Shown: positions 53,247-61,982 of the stretch, piece by piece
Layout of the letters: each line of letters begins with the position of its first letter
Numbering within the stretch: position 1 is the stretch's first letter
Assembly (NCBI GenBank): GCA_002440665.1
Contig: DJUX01000039.1
Location: forward strand, 1 to 64,000
Source: Dechloromonas sp. UBA6271
GTDB lineage: Bacteria; Pseudomonadota; Gammaproteobacteria; Burkholderiales; Rhodocyclaceae
Direction of reading: 5' to 3'
DNA length: 64,000 nucleotides
Made by a program: the position numbers and the translations under genes
Notes under the pieces: generated by a model
The model's input: only the letters and a program-made list of their open reading frames with translations
Database searches by the model: none
Told to the model about the DNA's origin: nothing

Positions 53247-56018
53247 ATGGATAACAAGTGGGTCTACGCCTTCGCCGAGGGCGACGGCAAGAACAAGAAG
53301 CTGCTCGGCGGCAAGGGCGCCAATTTGTGCGAGATGACGCGCATCGGCCTTAACGTGCCGCCCGGCTTCGTCATCACTACCGAAGCCTGTCTCGCTTGCC
53401 TGGCGACGCCCGAGCGCAGTCTGCCGGACGGCGTCATGGCTCAGGTGCGGGACAACATGGCGGCGCTCGAAGCGGCCACCGGCTGCACTTTCGGCGGGCG
53501 CGACAAGCCGCTGCTGGTATCGGTGCGTTCCGGCTCGGCGATGTCGATGCCGGGCATGATGGACACCATCCTCAACCTCGGCCTCAATGCCGAAACGCTG
53601 CACGGGCTGATCGCCCAGACCGGCAACCCGCGTTTCGCCTACGACGCCTACCGGCGCTTCATCCAGCTCTTCGGCAAGGTGGCGCTGGGCGTGCCGGACG
53701 AGGCCTTCGACGCCGAGTTCGAGGCGGCCAGGCAGCAGGCCGGGGTCAAGCACGACATCGGGCTGTCGGCAGCCGATCTCGCCGGCATCGCCGAGCGCTT
53801 TCTGGCCGTGGTGCACGAAGCCACTGGCAAGCCTTTCCCGGTCGACCCGCACGAACAGCTCGAAATCGCCATCAAGGCGGTGTTCAACTCGTGGCTGGGC
53901 AAGCGCGCCGTCGATTACCGCCGCGAATTCAACATCACGCCGGAGATGGCCAACGGCACGGCGGTCAACGTGGTGACCATGGTCTTCGGCAACATGGGCG
54001 ACGACTCGGCCACCGGCGTCGGCTTCACGCGCGACCCGGGCACCGGCGAGAACGTCATGTTCGGCGAATACCTGGTCAACGCCCAGGGCGAGGATGTCGT
54101 CGCCGGCATCCGCACGCCGAAGCCGGTCGCCGAGATGGCCAGGGAGATGCCCGACCTCCACCGCCAGCTGGTCGAACTGCGCGATCGTCTCGAAGGCCAC
54201 TACCGCGAGGTGCAGGACTACGAATACACCATCGAGCGCGGCACCCTCTATTGCCTGCAGACGCGCAACGGCAAGATGAACGCGGCGGCGCTGGTCAGGA
54301 GTTCGGTGGACATGGTGCGCGAAGGGCTGATCGACAAGCGGGCCGCCCTGCTGCGCATCCAGCCCGAGGTGCTGGAGCAGCTGCTGTTCCCGCGCCTCGA
54401 CCCGAAGGCCAAGGCACGGCCGCTGGCGCGCGGGCTGCCCGCCTCGCCCGGGGCGGCGTCGGGCATTGCCGTGTTCGACGCCGACCGTGCCGAGGCGCTC
54501 GGCCGCAGCGGGGAAAAGGTCATTTTGGTGCGCGAGGAAACCCGGCCCGAGGACATCCACGGTTTCTTCGCCAGCCAGGGCATCCTGACCAGCCGCGGCG
54601 GCAAGACCTCGCACGCGGCGGTCGTCGCACGCGGCATGGGCAAGCCCTGCGTCGCCGGCGCCGAAGGAATTCACGTGGACGTGCAGGCGCGGCGCGCCAT
54701 CGTCGGCGACCAGAGTTTCGGCGAAGGGACGCTGATTACGGTCGACGGCACGACGGGCGACGTTTTCATCGGCGCCGTGCCGATGATCGAGGCGACGTTT
54801 TCCGACGAACTGGCGACCCTGCTCGGCTGGGCCGACGCGTTGGCCCGCCTGCAGGTGCTGGCCAACGCCGATACGCCGCACGACGCCGAGCGCGCCGTCC
54901 GCTTCGGCGCCATGGGCATCGGCCTGTGCCGCACCGAGCGCATGTTCAACGCCGTCGAGCGCTTGCCCATCGTCGTCGAGATGATCGTCGCCGAGACGCC
55001 GGCCGACCGTCAGCGCGCGCTCGACAAGCTGCTGCCGATCCAGCGCGAGGATTTCGCGGGTATCTTCCGCGCCATGGCGCCGCGTCCGGTGACCATTCGC
55101 CTGCTCGACCCGCCGATGCACGAGTTCCTGCCCGGCGAACGGCAGCTGGTCGAGGAGCTGGAGCGCCTGCGCCACCTGCGTGAGACGGTGAATGGCCTGC
55201 AGGTGCTGCACGACTCGGTCGATTTTCTCTACCGGGTGCGCGAGGTGCATCCGCACGTGGACCTGCCGGCCGACCCGGTGCTGGTCGACGAGGTGATCGC
55301 CAAGAAGGAAGCGATGCTGAAGAAGGTGCGTGCGCTGTTCGAGGTCAATCCCATGCTCGGCCATCGCGGCGTGCGTCTCGGGCTGACCTCGCCGGAAATC
55401 TATCGCATGCAGATCCGCGCCATCCTCGAAGCCGCCGCCGATTGCCGCCGCGAAGGGCTGGCAGTGCATCCGGAAATCATGGTCCCGCAGGTGTGCACCG
55501 CGCAGGAGTTGAAGACGGTGAAGGGCTGGGTCGACGAGATTCGTGCCGAAGTCGAGAAGGACTGCGGATTCACGCTCGATGTCAGCTATGGCTCGATGCT
55601 TGAAGTAGTGCGTGCTTGCCTGCGCGCCGATGCCCTGGCCGAGGATGCCGAGTTCTTCTCGTTCGGTACCAACGACCTGACGCAGGCGACCTTCTCGTTC
55701 TCGCGCGAGGATGCCGAGAACAAGTTCCTGCCTGCCTACACGCAGGGCCGCATCCTGCAGCACAACCCGTTCGAGGTGCTCGACGTCAAGGGCGTCGGCC
55801 AGCTGATGGAACTGGCGGTGGCCGGCGGCCGCAAGACGCGGCCGGGGATGAAGGTCGGCATCTGCGGCGAGCATGGCGGCCATCCGGCATCGATCGCCTT
55901 CTGCCATCACGCGGGCCTGAGTTACGTGTCTTGCTCCGGTCCGCGCGTGCCGATCGCCCGGCTGGCGGCTGCGCATGCCGCGCTGAACGAGTTACCGGGG
56001 CACAGCACCAGTCTCTAG
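53247..56018 (+). CDS. ppdK: Pyruvate, phosphate dikinase
   Basis: A 923-residue enzyme interconverting pyruvate + ATP + Pi and PEP + AMP + PPi. The N-terminal ATP-grasp domain begins VYAFAEGDGKNKKLLGGKGANL; the central phosphohistidine domain has SRGGKTSHAAVVARGMGKPCV with the catalytic His; the C-terminal TIM barrel has GICGEHGGHPASI with the catalytic Cys. ATG 53247 follows a strong ribosome site (GGGAGGAG). The 223 bases upstream hold no gene. Its stop overlaps that of the following convergent gene within the palindrome CTAG (56015-56018). Confidence 0.96.
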   Translation: MDNKWVYAFAEGDGKNKKLLGGKGANLCEMTRIGLNVPPGFVITTEACLACLATPERSLPDGVMAQVRDNMAALEAATGCTFGGRDKPLLVSVRSGSAMSMPGMMDTILNLGLNAETLHGLIAQTGNPRFAYDAYRRFIQLFGKVALGVPDEAFDAEFEAARQQAGVKHDIGLSAADLAGIAERFLAVVHEATGKPFPVDPHEQLEIAIKAVFNSWLGKRAVDYRREFNITPEMANGTAVNVVTMVFGNMGDDSATGVGFTRDPGTGENVMFGEYLVNAQGEDVVAGIRTPKPVAEMAREMPDLHRQLVELRDRLEGHYREVQDYEYTIERGTLYCLQTRNGKMNAAALVRSSVDMVREGLIDKRAALLRIQPEVLEQLLFPRLDPKAKARPLARGLPASPGAASGIAVFDADRAEALGRSGEKVILVREETRPEDIHGFFASQGILTSRGGKTSHAAVVARGMGKPCVAGAEGIHVDVQARRAIVGDQSFGEGTLITVDGTTGDVFIGAVPMIEATFSDELATLLGWADALARLQVLANADTPHDAERAVRFGAMGIGLCRTERMFNAVERLPIVVEMIVAETPADRQRALDKLLPIQREDFAGIFRAMAPRPVTIRLLDPPMHEFLPGERQLVEELERLRHLRETVNGLQVLHDSVDFLYRVREVHPHVDLPADPVLVDEVIAKKEAMLKKVRALFEVNPMLGHRGVRLGLTSPEIYRMQIRAILEAAADCRREGLAVHPEIMVPQVCTAQELKTVKGWVDEIRAEVEKDCGFTLDVSYGSMLEVVRACLRADALAEDAEFFSFGTNDLTQATFSFSREDAENKFLPAYTQGRILQHNPFEVLDVKGVGQLMELAVAGGRKTRPGMKVGICGEHGGHPASIAFCHHAGLSYVSCSGPRVPIARLAAAHAALNELPGHSTSL

Positions 56019-56698
56019 CGCGAGACCCAGCCGCCGCAGACGGGGAAAACCTGGCCGACGAAGCAGTCGGCCGCGGCGCTGCACAGATAGGCGGAGAATT
56101 CCGCATCCTCGCGGGCGCCGACCAGACGTCCGAGCGGAACCTCGCGTTGCAGACGTTCCTGGAAGCGGGGATTGGCCTGGACCTCGGGCGGGAAGTAGGT
56201 CGGGTTGTCGACGAAATTCTGGGCGATGGCGTTGACCTGAACATTGTGCGGCGCCATTTCGACGCCGATCGCCTGCACATAGGCCAGCTGGGCACCGCGT
56301 GCCGCGCTGTAGGTTGAGGCGCGCTTCATGCCGCGCAGCGCGGAAGCGCTGCCCATTACCAGGATCTTGCCCGAGCGGCGGGCTATCATCTGCGGCAGGA
56401 CGGCGCGGACCAGCCGAGGCAAGGGATCGACCAAGGTAGCGAAGACCTGCGTCCATTCGGCATCGGCTACATCGATGGCCGGCGTGCTGGGTGCCGCAAG
56501 CGCCAGGTTGGCGACCAAGATATCGACGATGCCGGCAGATTCGACCAGTGCAGCGGGTGCTTCGGGGGCGAGCAAGGGGCTGCTGTCGGCGATCACGGTG
56601 GCCCCATGCTCGGCGAACACCGCGCAGAGGATCGGCCCCATGAAGGCATCGGCGTGGGTGATCAGTACGCGCTTGCCGGCGAGATTCTGGCTGGTCAT
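56015..56698 (-). CDS. Halohydrin dehalogenase-like SDR-fold protein
   Basis: A 227-residue protein of SDR fold that lacks the features of an oxidoreductase. The glycine-rich cofactor motif is replaced by Thr14-x4-Phe19-x-Gly21 (THADAFMG). The catalytic Tyr-xxx-Lys is Ser117-x12-Tyr130-x3-Arg134 (STYSAARG). These are exactly the two motifs that define halohydrin dehalogenases (T-x4-F/Y-x-G and S-x12-Y-x3-R). Those enzymes do not bind NAD(P); they expel halide from vicinal haloalcohols to give epoxides. Length also fits (about 225-255). The start has a GAGGAG ribosome site. The natural substrate is unknown. Sequence motifs support the assignment strongly; activity is untested. Confidence 0.8.
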   Translation of the reverse strand: MTSQNLAGKRVLITHADAFMGPILCAVFAEHGATVIADSSPLLAPEAPAALVESAGIVDILVANLALAAPSTPAIDVADAEWTQVFATLVDPLPRLVRAVLPQMIARRSGKILVMGSASALRGMKRASTYSAARGAQLAYVQAIGVEMAPHNVQVNAIAQNFVDNPTYFPPEVQANPRFQERLQREVPLGRLVGAREDAEFSAYLCSAAADCFVGQVFPVCGGWVSR

Positions 56699-56774
56699 GG
56701 TGGCTCCTCGTCATCGGCGGTCGGTGAGGAAACAGCGTAGCGTAGCGCTGCCGGTTTGGCGATATCGCTCCCGA

Positions 56775-56814
56775 AAATGAAGAAGTCCCCCATTCGGGAG
56801 GCTTCTTCGTTTTT
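56775..56814 (-). terminator. Strong hairpin terminator downstream of the cysN remnant
   Basis: GAAGAAG (56779-56785) pairs with CTTCTTC (56802-56808), with further GC pairs inside. T-rich runs follow on the minus strand (ATTTTC) and on the plus strand (GTTTTT), so it may work in both directions. It is placed as the original cysN terminator. Confidence 0.7.
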
Positions 56815-56846
56815 GGCCTTTTTTGGCCGTCGACCGCAACAGGCGC

Positions 56847-57000
56847 TTACAGGATCATGCCGGCGCCGACTGTATTGTTGTTGCTCTCGTCGATGATGAT
56901 GAAAGAGCCGGTGCCCCGGTTTCCCAGATAGGGATCGGCCGAACAGTGGCTGGGAAGTTTGAAGGTGACCTGGGCGATATCGTTTATTCCGCGTATTGGG
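56847..57000 (-). pseudogene. 3' remnant of cysN (sulfate adenylyltransferase subunit 1)
   Basis: Reading from about 57000 down to the TAA at 56847-56849, the minus strand encodes GINDIAQVTFKL, then DPYLGNRGTGSFIIIDE and the end NNNTVGAGMIL. This is the C-terminal 50 residues of the CysN GTPase subunit of ATP sulfurylase. Upstream of about 57000 the similarity stops and the frame ends at a TAA on the same strand. The native terminator is still present downstream. The fragment therefore marks where cysN was split, most likely by the mobile element to its right. The exact upstream limit is uncertain by some tens of bases. Confidence 0.75.
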
Positions 57001-57234
57001 CGGGCCTGCAAGCCTGTCTGGTATCCTCGGAGGACCCGAAGGGTGTCTTGTTATATACGGCGGTTTCAAGTCCGAAGTGCAACGAGTTGATGATAGTGTT
57101 CAAAGAAGTCGAACGATTTTGGCATAGACAGTTCAGCGGGGCATGGAAAGTTGAGGCTCTTGCGCGGCCGAGTATTGAGTTGCCAAGCCACGGCGTCGAG
57201 CTCTGCTTGAGAGAAGCCGGAGAGATTAGAGCCC

Positions 57235-57351
57235 TTGGGGAAATACTGGCGGAGTAAACCCGAGTTCTACGCCGATTGCAGCCCGTTAGAGCGCGAACTG
57301 ATCGTCAGAATTGCCGCCCGCTTGGAGTACGAACGCGAATTAGGCGCCTGA
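57235..57351 (+). CDS. Possible small gene or gene fragment at the element border
   Basis: A short plus-strand frame, reading GKYWRSKPEFYADCSPLERE then RIAARLEYERELGA, has a natural protein-like composition and ends at TGA 57349-57351. It has no ATG and no good ribosome site, and it opens just downstream of a stop at 57208-57210. It may be the end of a disrupted gene of the element. The neighbouring stretch 57001-57234 shows nothing else I can support. Confidence 0.25.
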   Translation: MGKYWRSKPEFYADCSPLERELIVRIAARLEYERELGA

Positions 57352-57386
57352 TTGTCGGGTAAATTGTGACCAGAAAAACCAAGGAG

Positions 57387-57653
57387 AAATACCGCCAAAG
57401 CGCCGTAGCACGGCATCTGAGGCACAAGGTTCTGTCACCCTGCTGTCACCCTAGACCCCCAAAAATCCAAGGTAGGGGAGCAATCACGGGACGTTTTTCC
57501 TAGTGGCAAAAAACCCGCAAAGCCTTGCGCCGTGCGGGTTTCAGGTACATGCTAGTGGTGGTGCTGAGGGGCTCGAAATAATCGATGAATCGATTGCAGC
57601 ACAACGGATAACGAGTTTTGTTGGTTGATGTATACCGCCTTAAATACCGCCAA
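57387..57653. repeat. Direct repeat AAATACCGCCAA near the element border
   Basis: The 12-base sequence AAATACCGCCAA occurs at 57387-57398 and 57642-57653, with a further TATACCGCC copy at 57631-57639. The repeats bracket the terminator of the tape-measure operon. They could be protein-binding sites near an attachment site. No gene is evident in 57352-57500 or 57542-57701. Confidence 0.45.
57505..57541 (-). terminator. Rho-independent terminator of the tape-measure operon
   Basis: On the minus strand AAACCCGC (57541-57534) pairs with GCGGGTTT (57518-57511), and the stem is followed by TTTTTTGCC. It lies about 160 bases after the tape-measure stop and is oriented to end transcription from that gene. 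Confidence 0.75.
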
Positions 57654-57701
57654 TCAATAGGTGTTGCCATATTGCAACACTGCATTTTGCAAACCCATGA
57701 A

Positions 57702-59972
57702 TCATCGCCGGCCGCCCTTCCGCAAAGCCTCGCGTTTTACCACCTCGACAAGCTGATCGGCGACCGATGCGCTGGACTGCATCGGGAAGGTTCGCCCATC
57801 AAGCGTCAGATTAACCGTTGCCCCAGGTCGACCACCGCCAGCTGGTTCCGTGGCGCCTTTCATGCTTGGCAACGAAATGTTATCCAAAGCGCTGCCGACC
57901 GCGCCGCCGTCAGCAAATTTCGGCAGCTTCATGGCGTTGATCGCACTCAGCAGGCCGGGCCCGTAGTGATTGACTGCAGCCGCCTTGACAATAAATTCAC
58001 CATTGGAAAGCCGCGCCAAGATAGAGTCTGAGGTCGCCGTTCCGGGGCCGCGCAACAATCCGCCATCGGCAAAACCGCCCATCCCGGCGCTGTTGACGTC
58101 AGCGGCAACTGTCCGCATCGTGACTGTCACCGTCTTGTCATTGAGTTCCGCCATCTGCTTCTGCAGTGCGGCCACCGCGCCTTCGGCCTGCGTGATGTTG
58201 GCCTTGATTTCGATGTTCGCCGCCTTGGCTTTCAACGCCTCTATGTCGACATCAAGGTTGGCGAGGGTGGCGGCCTGCGCCGAGGCCTGGGCTTCAAGTG
58301 CAGTGGCTTCGCCCTGCTTGGCCTTGGCGTTGTTCTCGATGACGCCGGCCTGCGCATTGCCGATAGCTTCGATAGAATCCGCATTGCCGGCGGCTTCGGC
58401 GAACTTCATGGCGCGGTCGAGGAAGGATTCGGCCTGTTTCTGGTACTTCTCGAAATCCTTGGTCCGCCCATCAAGCTTTGCAGCCCCAGCGGCGGCTGCG
58501 TAGTAGTTGCCCTCGCTCTGCAGATCCTGCGCCTGAGTCAGCGCCAGCGCTTTCTTGTCTTCTTCCGGCAGGTCGGCATTGCGCAACTCGGTTGCCTTGT
58601 CGGCGGATGAGGTGCGCACACCGGCGGCCTTCTCCAGCAGCTTCTGTGCGTCGTCGGCGGCCTTCTGCGCTTCCTTGCGCGAGGTTTCCCAGGCCGTCTG
58701 CAGCGCGCCGCGCAGCTTCTCGGCATCCTTCAACTGCTCGTCGGTGCGCGCCTTGTCGGTCTTCAGGATGTCGGCCGATGCCTTGCCGGCGGCGATCTCC
58801 TTGAGCTGCTCCAGGTTCGCGGTCTCGCGCGCCAGATGCGCGGCGATGTTCAGGCGCTTGTTCGCCGTGTCCTGGTCATCGCCAGTAATCCGCTTGTTTT
58901 GGGCCTCGTAATACTGCACCTGCTGCGCTTTTGCGGCAATCTCCGCCTCAAGACCAGCTATCTGAGCATTGACCGAGTTTATCTCAGTCCTTTTGCCTGC
59001 AGCACCGAACCCGTCGATCCGCGGGTCAGATTCAATTTTATTGCGAGCTTGCTCAAGCCCATCGATCTCCTTTCGAGCACCTTCAATGCCCAATTTCAGT
59101 CTTTGAATCGTTTCGGCGGGTGACTTCTCACCAACCAGGGCGGCGTCTCGCATCCCGATTGCGAGACGATCCCAAAATCCTAGCCCGGCCTTATTGGCCT
59201 CATTGAGCTTGTCCAGATATTTGTTTAGCGTCGGGACGAGGTGCATACCAATGCTGACCTGGGCGGACTTGGAAGACGCGTTCATTCGATCAAGCTGGTC
59301 GTTGAATTCTGCTGCTGCCCGCGCCTTCTCGGCACTGAGCACCAGGCCGAGCCGCTCGGCTTCGTCGCTCATTGCCTTAAGCCCGGCGCTGCCGTTGTTG
59401 AGCAACGGGATCAGCTCGGTGCCGAGTTTCTTGCCGAAGAAATCCATCGCCAGCGCGGTCTTTTCCGGGCCGGCCGGCATGGCTGAGAACACGTCAGCGA
59501 GGTCGTAGAGCACCTCGGTCGTGCTGCGCATGGTGCCGTCGGCGTTGCGCAGCGAAATGCCGAAGCGCTCGAACAGCTTGCCGCTTTCGGCGCCGCCGGC
59601 CGCCGCGCCGACCATCAGTTTCGACAGGTTGCCGATGCCCTTGCCGAGCGCCTCGGTCGAGGTATCCGACAGCTTGGCGGCGTATTGCAGGCGTGACAGT
59701 TCCTCGACGGCGACGCCGGTGCGCTGCGACATGTTGTCGAGCTGATCGCCGTAGTCGGCAGCGGCCTTGACCGAGGCCGTTATGGCGGCGCCGACCGCAA
59801 GCGCTGCCGAGGCTGCACCGCCCATGACAGAAAGACCACTGCCAAACGAACCGAACGATTTGGAGACAACCCGCTCAAGGTCTTGAAAAAGCCCAATGGA
59901 GCCACGAACGGCCTTGGTCAGATCCGACGTATCGGCTGAAATCCGTAGCGCTACCTCACCGCCGGTCGCCAT
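57702..59972 (-). CDS. Phage tail tape measure protein
   Basis: A 756-residue protein typical of siphophage-like tape measures. It opens with LRISADTSDLTKAVRG and a hydrophobic Ala/Gly stretch (about 48-70). A lysozyme-like or TMP core (YGDQLDNMSQRTGVAVEELSRLQYA) comes next, then a long Ala/Glu/Lys-rich coiled-coil region (about 290-600). The C-terminus has FADGGLLRGPGTATSDSILARLSNGEFIVKA, a classic tape-measure tail motif. It sets tail length in phages. It is the last gene of a minus-strand operon ended by a terminator; no tail-tip, fibre or lysis gene follows. Confidence 0.9.
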   Translation of the reverse strand: MATGGEVALRISADTSDLTKAVRGSIGLFQDLERVVSKSFGSFGSGLSVMGGAASAALAVGAAITASVKAAADYGDQLDNMSQRTGVAVEELSRLQYAAKLSDTSTEALGKGIGNLSKLMVGAAAGGAESGKLFERFGISLRNADGTMRSTTEVLYDLADVFSAMPAGPEKTALAMDFFGKKLGTELIPLLNNGSAGLKAMSDEAERLGLVLSAEKARAAAEFNDQLDRMNASSKSAQVSIGMHLVPTLNKYLDKLNEANKAGLGFWDRLAIGMRDAALVGEKSPAETIQRLKLGIEGARKEIDGLEQARNKIESDPRIDGFGAAGKRTEINSVNAQIAGLEAEIAAKAQQVQYYEAQNKRITGDDQDTANKRLNIAAHLARETANLEQLKEIAAGKASADILKTDKARTDEQLKDAEKLRGALQTAWETSRKEAQKAADDAQKLLEKAAGVRTSSADKATELRNADLPEEDKKALALTQAQDLQSEGNYYAAAAGAAKLDGRTKDFEKYQKQAESFLDRAMKFAEAAGNADSIEAIGNAQAGVIENNAKAKQGEATALEAQASAQAATLANLDVDIEALKAKAANIEIKANITQAEGAVAALQKQMAELNDKTVTVTMRTVAADVNSAGMGGFADGGLLRGPGTATSDSILARLSNGEFIVKAAAVNHYGPGLLSAINAMKLPKFADGGAVGSALDNISLPSMKGATEPAGGGRPGATVNLTLDGRTFPMQSSASVADQLVEVVKREALRKGGRR

Positions 59973-59973
59973 G

Positions 59974-60321
59974 TCAGTTGCTCACGCCGATCGCCGGAAG
60001 GCGGCCGGCGGCGCGCTCTTTCTCCAGGTGCTCAGCCGTCACGCGAATAAGCCGGCGAACGCGGAAGAAATGCGTATTCACCTCGGTGGCCATGTCGGCG
60101 AGCAGCTTCAGCTCACGCGCCGTCAGTGGATCGAAGGCCGAAACCTCACAGCGGCAGAGCATCGCCAGATCGCCGAGGCTGATGCCTTCGACGGCCAGCT
60201 CAGAGACCACGTCGGTCTCGCCGCCGGTGTTGAAAGATTCCACCCAGGTGCGCACTTCGGCGATGGTCATTTCATGAATGGTAAATGAAGCGTTGTCGGT
60301 GGTTACGGATTCAGTTCTCAT
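59974..60321 (-). CDS. Small protein before the tape measure, tail assembly chaperone candidate
   Basis: A 115-residue protein starting MRTESVTTDNASFTIHEMTIAEVRTW. Its position one base before the tape-measure start is that of tail assembly chaperones (lambda G/GT type). The helical middle (ISLGDLAMLCRCEVSAF) and the charged C-terminus fit such a role. ATG 60321 has a ribosome site (AAAGGA); a longer reading to 60363 lacks one. I see no slippery site producing an extended form. Role by context. Confidence 0.55.
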   Translation of the reverse strand: MRTESVTTDNASFTIHEMTIAEVRTWVESFNTGGETDVVSELAVEGISLGDLAMLCRCEVSAFDPLTARELKLLADMATEVNTHFFRVRRLIRVTAEHLEKERAAGRLPAIGVSN

Positions 60322-60422
60322 TACAGGGTCCTTTGAAATTAAGGGGCCGCCGCCAGATGACATTCAGGGCTGGTCCCTTGCCACGTCTCGCGAGCGTGGC
60401 CAACTGGCGGCGGCGTAAGCGG

Positions 60423-60635
60423 TCAATCTCTATCGTTTCGACCAGGGCGCGCTGGCAACAGGTCGCGCCGGTCGATGTATGCCAAGTGTCGGGCATGCAG
60501 ATCGACGCCATGGCCGCGAATGTGCCAGCCTTGGCTAACTTGCAACACCTCGAGGCCGCGCGCCATGGCCGCGTCGTAAATCACACGATCTTTGCCATAT
60601 AGCGCAGGCGGTGCCGGAGACGCTTCGGCGGTCAT
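60423..60635 (-). CDS. Small hypothetical protein of the mobile element
   Basis: A 70-residue protein (start MTAEASPAPPALYGKDRVIYDAAMARGLEVL, end rich in Arg and Asp). Its ATG overlaps the stop of the upstream gene (ATGA), which supports it as a real coupled gene. It has no motif I recognise. A gap of 101 bases without a gene separates it from the next gene. Confidence 0.6.
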   Translation of the reverse strand: MTAEASPAPPALYGKDRVIYDAAMARGLEVLQVSQGWHIRGHGVDLHARHLAYIDRRDLLPARPGRNDRD

Positions 60636-61084
60636 TTGCGCCGCTTTCGGTAAATGGCCGCTGCGTTGAGGTCAGCCACTTTCTTTGAGGCTACCGGCGG
60701 CTTTTTGAAAGCCGAAGAGGCCTTGTTTTCAGGACTCTTATCGGCGGTTTTTTTCCGCTCCAGCATGCCGTTGTACAACGAGTTTCCGCAGGCCTGGACG
60801 TGGTAAATGACCGTATCGAACGCGGATGCCGAAGGCGTGTATTCCAGGTTGTTGCTTTCGATTTTCTCGAGCCACGACGCCGCCGCTTTCCTGCAGTCGT
60901 CGAAGTACCCGGGCTGGGATGCCAGTTTGGCGTCGATTTCTCCAAGCTTCTTGACGGCAGCTTTGCAATAGACAAGCAGCGCATCGGGGTCGACCTGGAG
61001 CAGTTTTCGACCTGCGTTGTCGATTGTCGCCGCAACCGGAAGACGCGGAAATGAACCGCGGCTATTTTTGGAATCCTTGATCAT
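60632..61084 (-). CDS. Hypothetical protein of the mobile element
   Basis: A 150-residue basic, mostly helical protein. The middle is amphipathic (KAAVKKLGEIDAKLASQPGYF), and the C-terminus carries several Lys-rich patches ending in YRKRRK. The start overlaps the preceding gene (61081) by four bases and its stop overlaps the next start. Function unknown; the basic tail may bind nucleic acid. Confidence 0.62.
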   Translation of the reverse strand: MIKDSKNSRGSFPRLPVAATIDNAGRKLLQVDPDALLVYCKAAVKKLGEIDAKLASQPGYFDDCRKAAASWLEKIESNNLEYTPSASAFDTVIYHVQACGNSLYNGMLERKKTADKSPENKASSAFKKPPVASKKVADLNAAAIYRKRRK

Positions 61085-61608
61085 TTCAGCGTCTCCAGCA
61101 CGTCATCGGGGACGCCAAGAACCGCTGCCGGATCAGCATCGGCTCTCCGCTCAACCTGGTTCCCACGCAACAGATCGGCCTCGATCTCGGCTTCCTCCGC
61201 GCGCTCCAGGGCCAGCAGTTCGCGCGCCAGCCGCTTGCGGTCGGCAGCGCGTTTCTGGTCGCTGACGCCGGGCGGATGATCACCTTTAATGCGCACGAAC
61301 TGCTCCTTCACGTCGTCGGTGATCATCGGCCCGAGGTGGCGGAAAATCGCACCGATGACGAATTTGTCGGACTGGCCAAACACCAGACCGGTGGCGACGG
61401 CAAAGTCGATATCAGAGTCCTGGCGGGCCGCAATCGTGTTCGTCGCAAGGTGCCCGACCACCTTAAAGTAGTCGGCCGCCGCTCGGTCAACATGCATCTG
61501 CCAAAGCGCCATTGCGCCATCGTCTGGCAGTCCGGCGGCGTCGAGGTCGGCAATCGCCTGTTTTTTTGCTGAAATCTGCTCGCGCAGTTTTGTGATTTGG
61601 TTGCTCAC
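61081..61608 (-). CDS. Hypothetical protein of the mobile element
   Basis: A 175-residue protein with an N-terminal coiled-coil segment (ITKLREQISAKKQAIADLDAAG), a central region FAVATGLVFGQSDKFVIGAIFRHLGPMI with no clear membrane helix, and an acidic C-terminus. Coupled by four-base overlaps on both sides, so it belongs to the same operon. No family recognised. Confidence 0.62.
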   Translation of the reverse strand: MSNQITKLREQISAKKQAIADLDAAGLPDDGAMALWQMHVDRAAADYFKVVGHLATNTIAARQDSDIDFAVATGLVFGQSDKFVIGAIFRHLGPMITDDVKEQFVRIKGDHPPGVSDQKRAADRKRLARELLALERAEEAEIEADLLRGNQVERRADADPAAVLGVPDDVLETLK

Positions 61609-61982
61609 CGCGCCACCTCGCCAGGATTCAAAATCCCCAATTTCACCAGCAGGCTGCCGGCAGCGAAGGAAACCGATCCGGCGGCCAATATCTTTTGGCG
61701 GATCACGTCGCGGGAGGCTAGGGCCGACGGCAACACAGCCGCGATCCGCTGCAGCTCGCGCTCGGCTTCTTCGCGCTGGCGGATAACGTTCTCGTTTTTG
61801 CCATACGTTGCGTCAATGAATTCATCAAGCTCAACGATCCGTTGCTCTGCCTCGCGCCGACGCCACAGCAGATCGTTGACACGATCATTGGCGCCACCGC
61901 TGGACGCAATCAGCCCAGTTGTTTCGCCCGCCAGGCGGAAAAATTTTTCCATGGCCAATTGGGCCCATTGGGGGTTATCCAT
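61605..61982 (-). CDS. Hypothetical protein of the mobile element
   Basis: A protein of about 125 residues beginning MDNPQWAQLAMEKFFRLAG, followed by a long coiled coil (VNDLLWRRREAEQRIVELDEFID and RQREEAERELQRIAAVLP) and a small hydrophobic C-terminus (ILAAGSVSFAAGSLLVKLGIL). ATG 61982 is preferred; a longer in-frame reading to 62057 would overlap the next gene by 83 bases. Function unknown. Confidence 0.6.
   Translation of the reverse strand: MDNPQWAQLAMEKFFRLAGETTGLIASSGGANDRVNDLLWRRREAEQRIVELDEFIDATYGKNENVIRQREEAERELQRIAAVLPSALASRDVIRQKILAAGSVSFAAGSLLVKLGILNPGEVAR

Noticed and set aside
53223..55976. A 917-residue open frame on the minus strand opposite ppdK
   Set aside because: It mirrors ppdK codon by codon, has a His/Arg/Gly-rich composition without motifs, and arises from the high GC of the real gene.
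56015..56698. Ordinary SDR oxidoreductase annotation
   Set aside because: The glycine-rich NAD(P) motif is missing and the catalytic Lys is Arg, matching halohydrin dehalogenase motifs instead.
57540..57640. tRNA gene as the integration site at the element border
   Set aside because: No cloverleaf can be drawn; the nearby cysN 3' end is a better integration target.
57500..57685. A 61-residue minus-strand frame after the tape measure
   Set aside because: It contains the terminator hairpin within its coding part and has no ribosome site.
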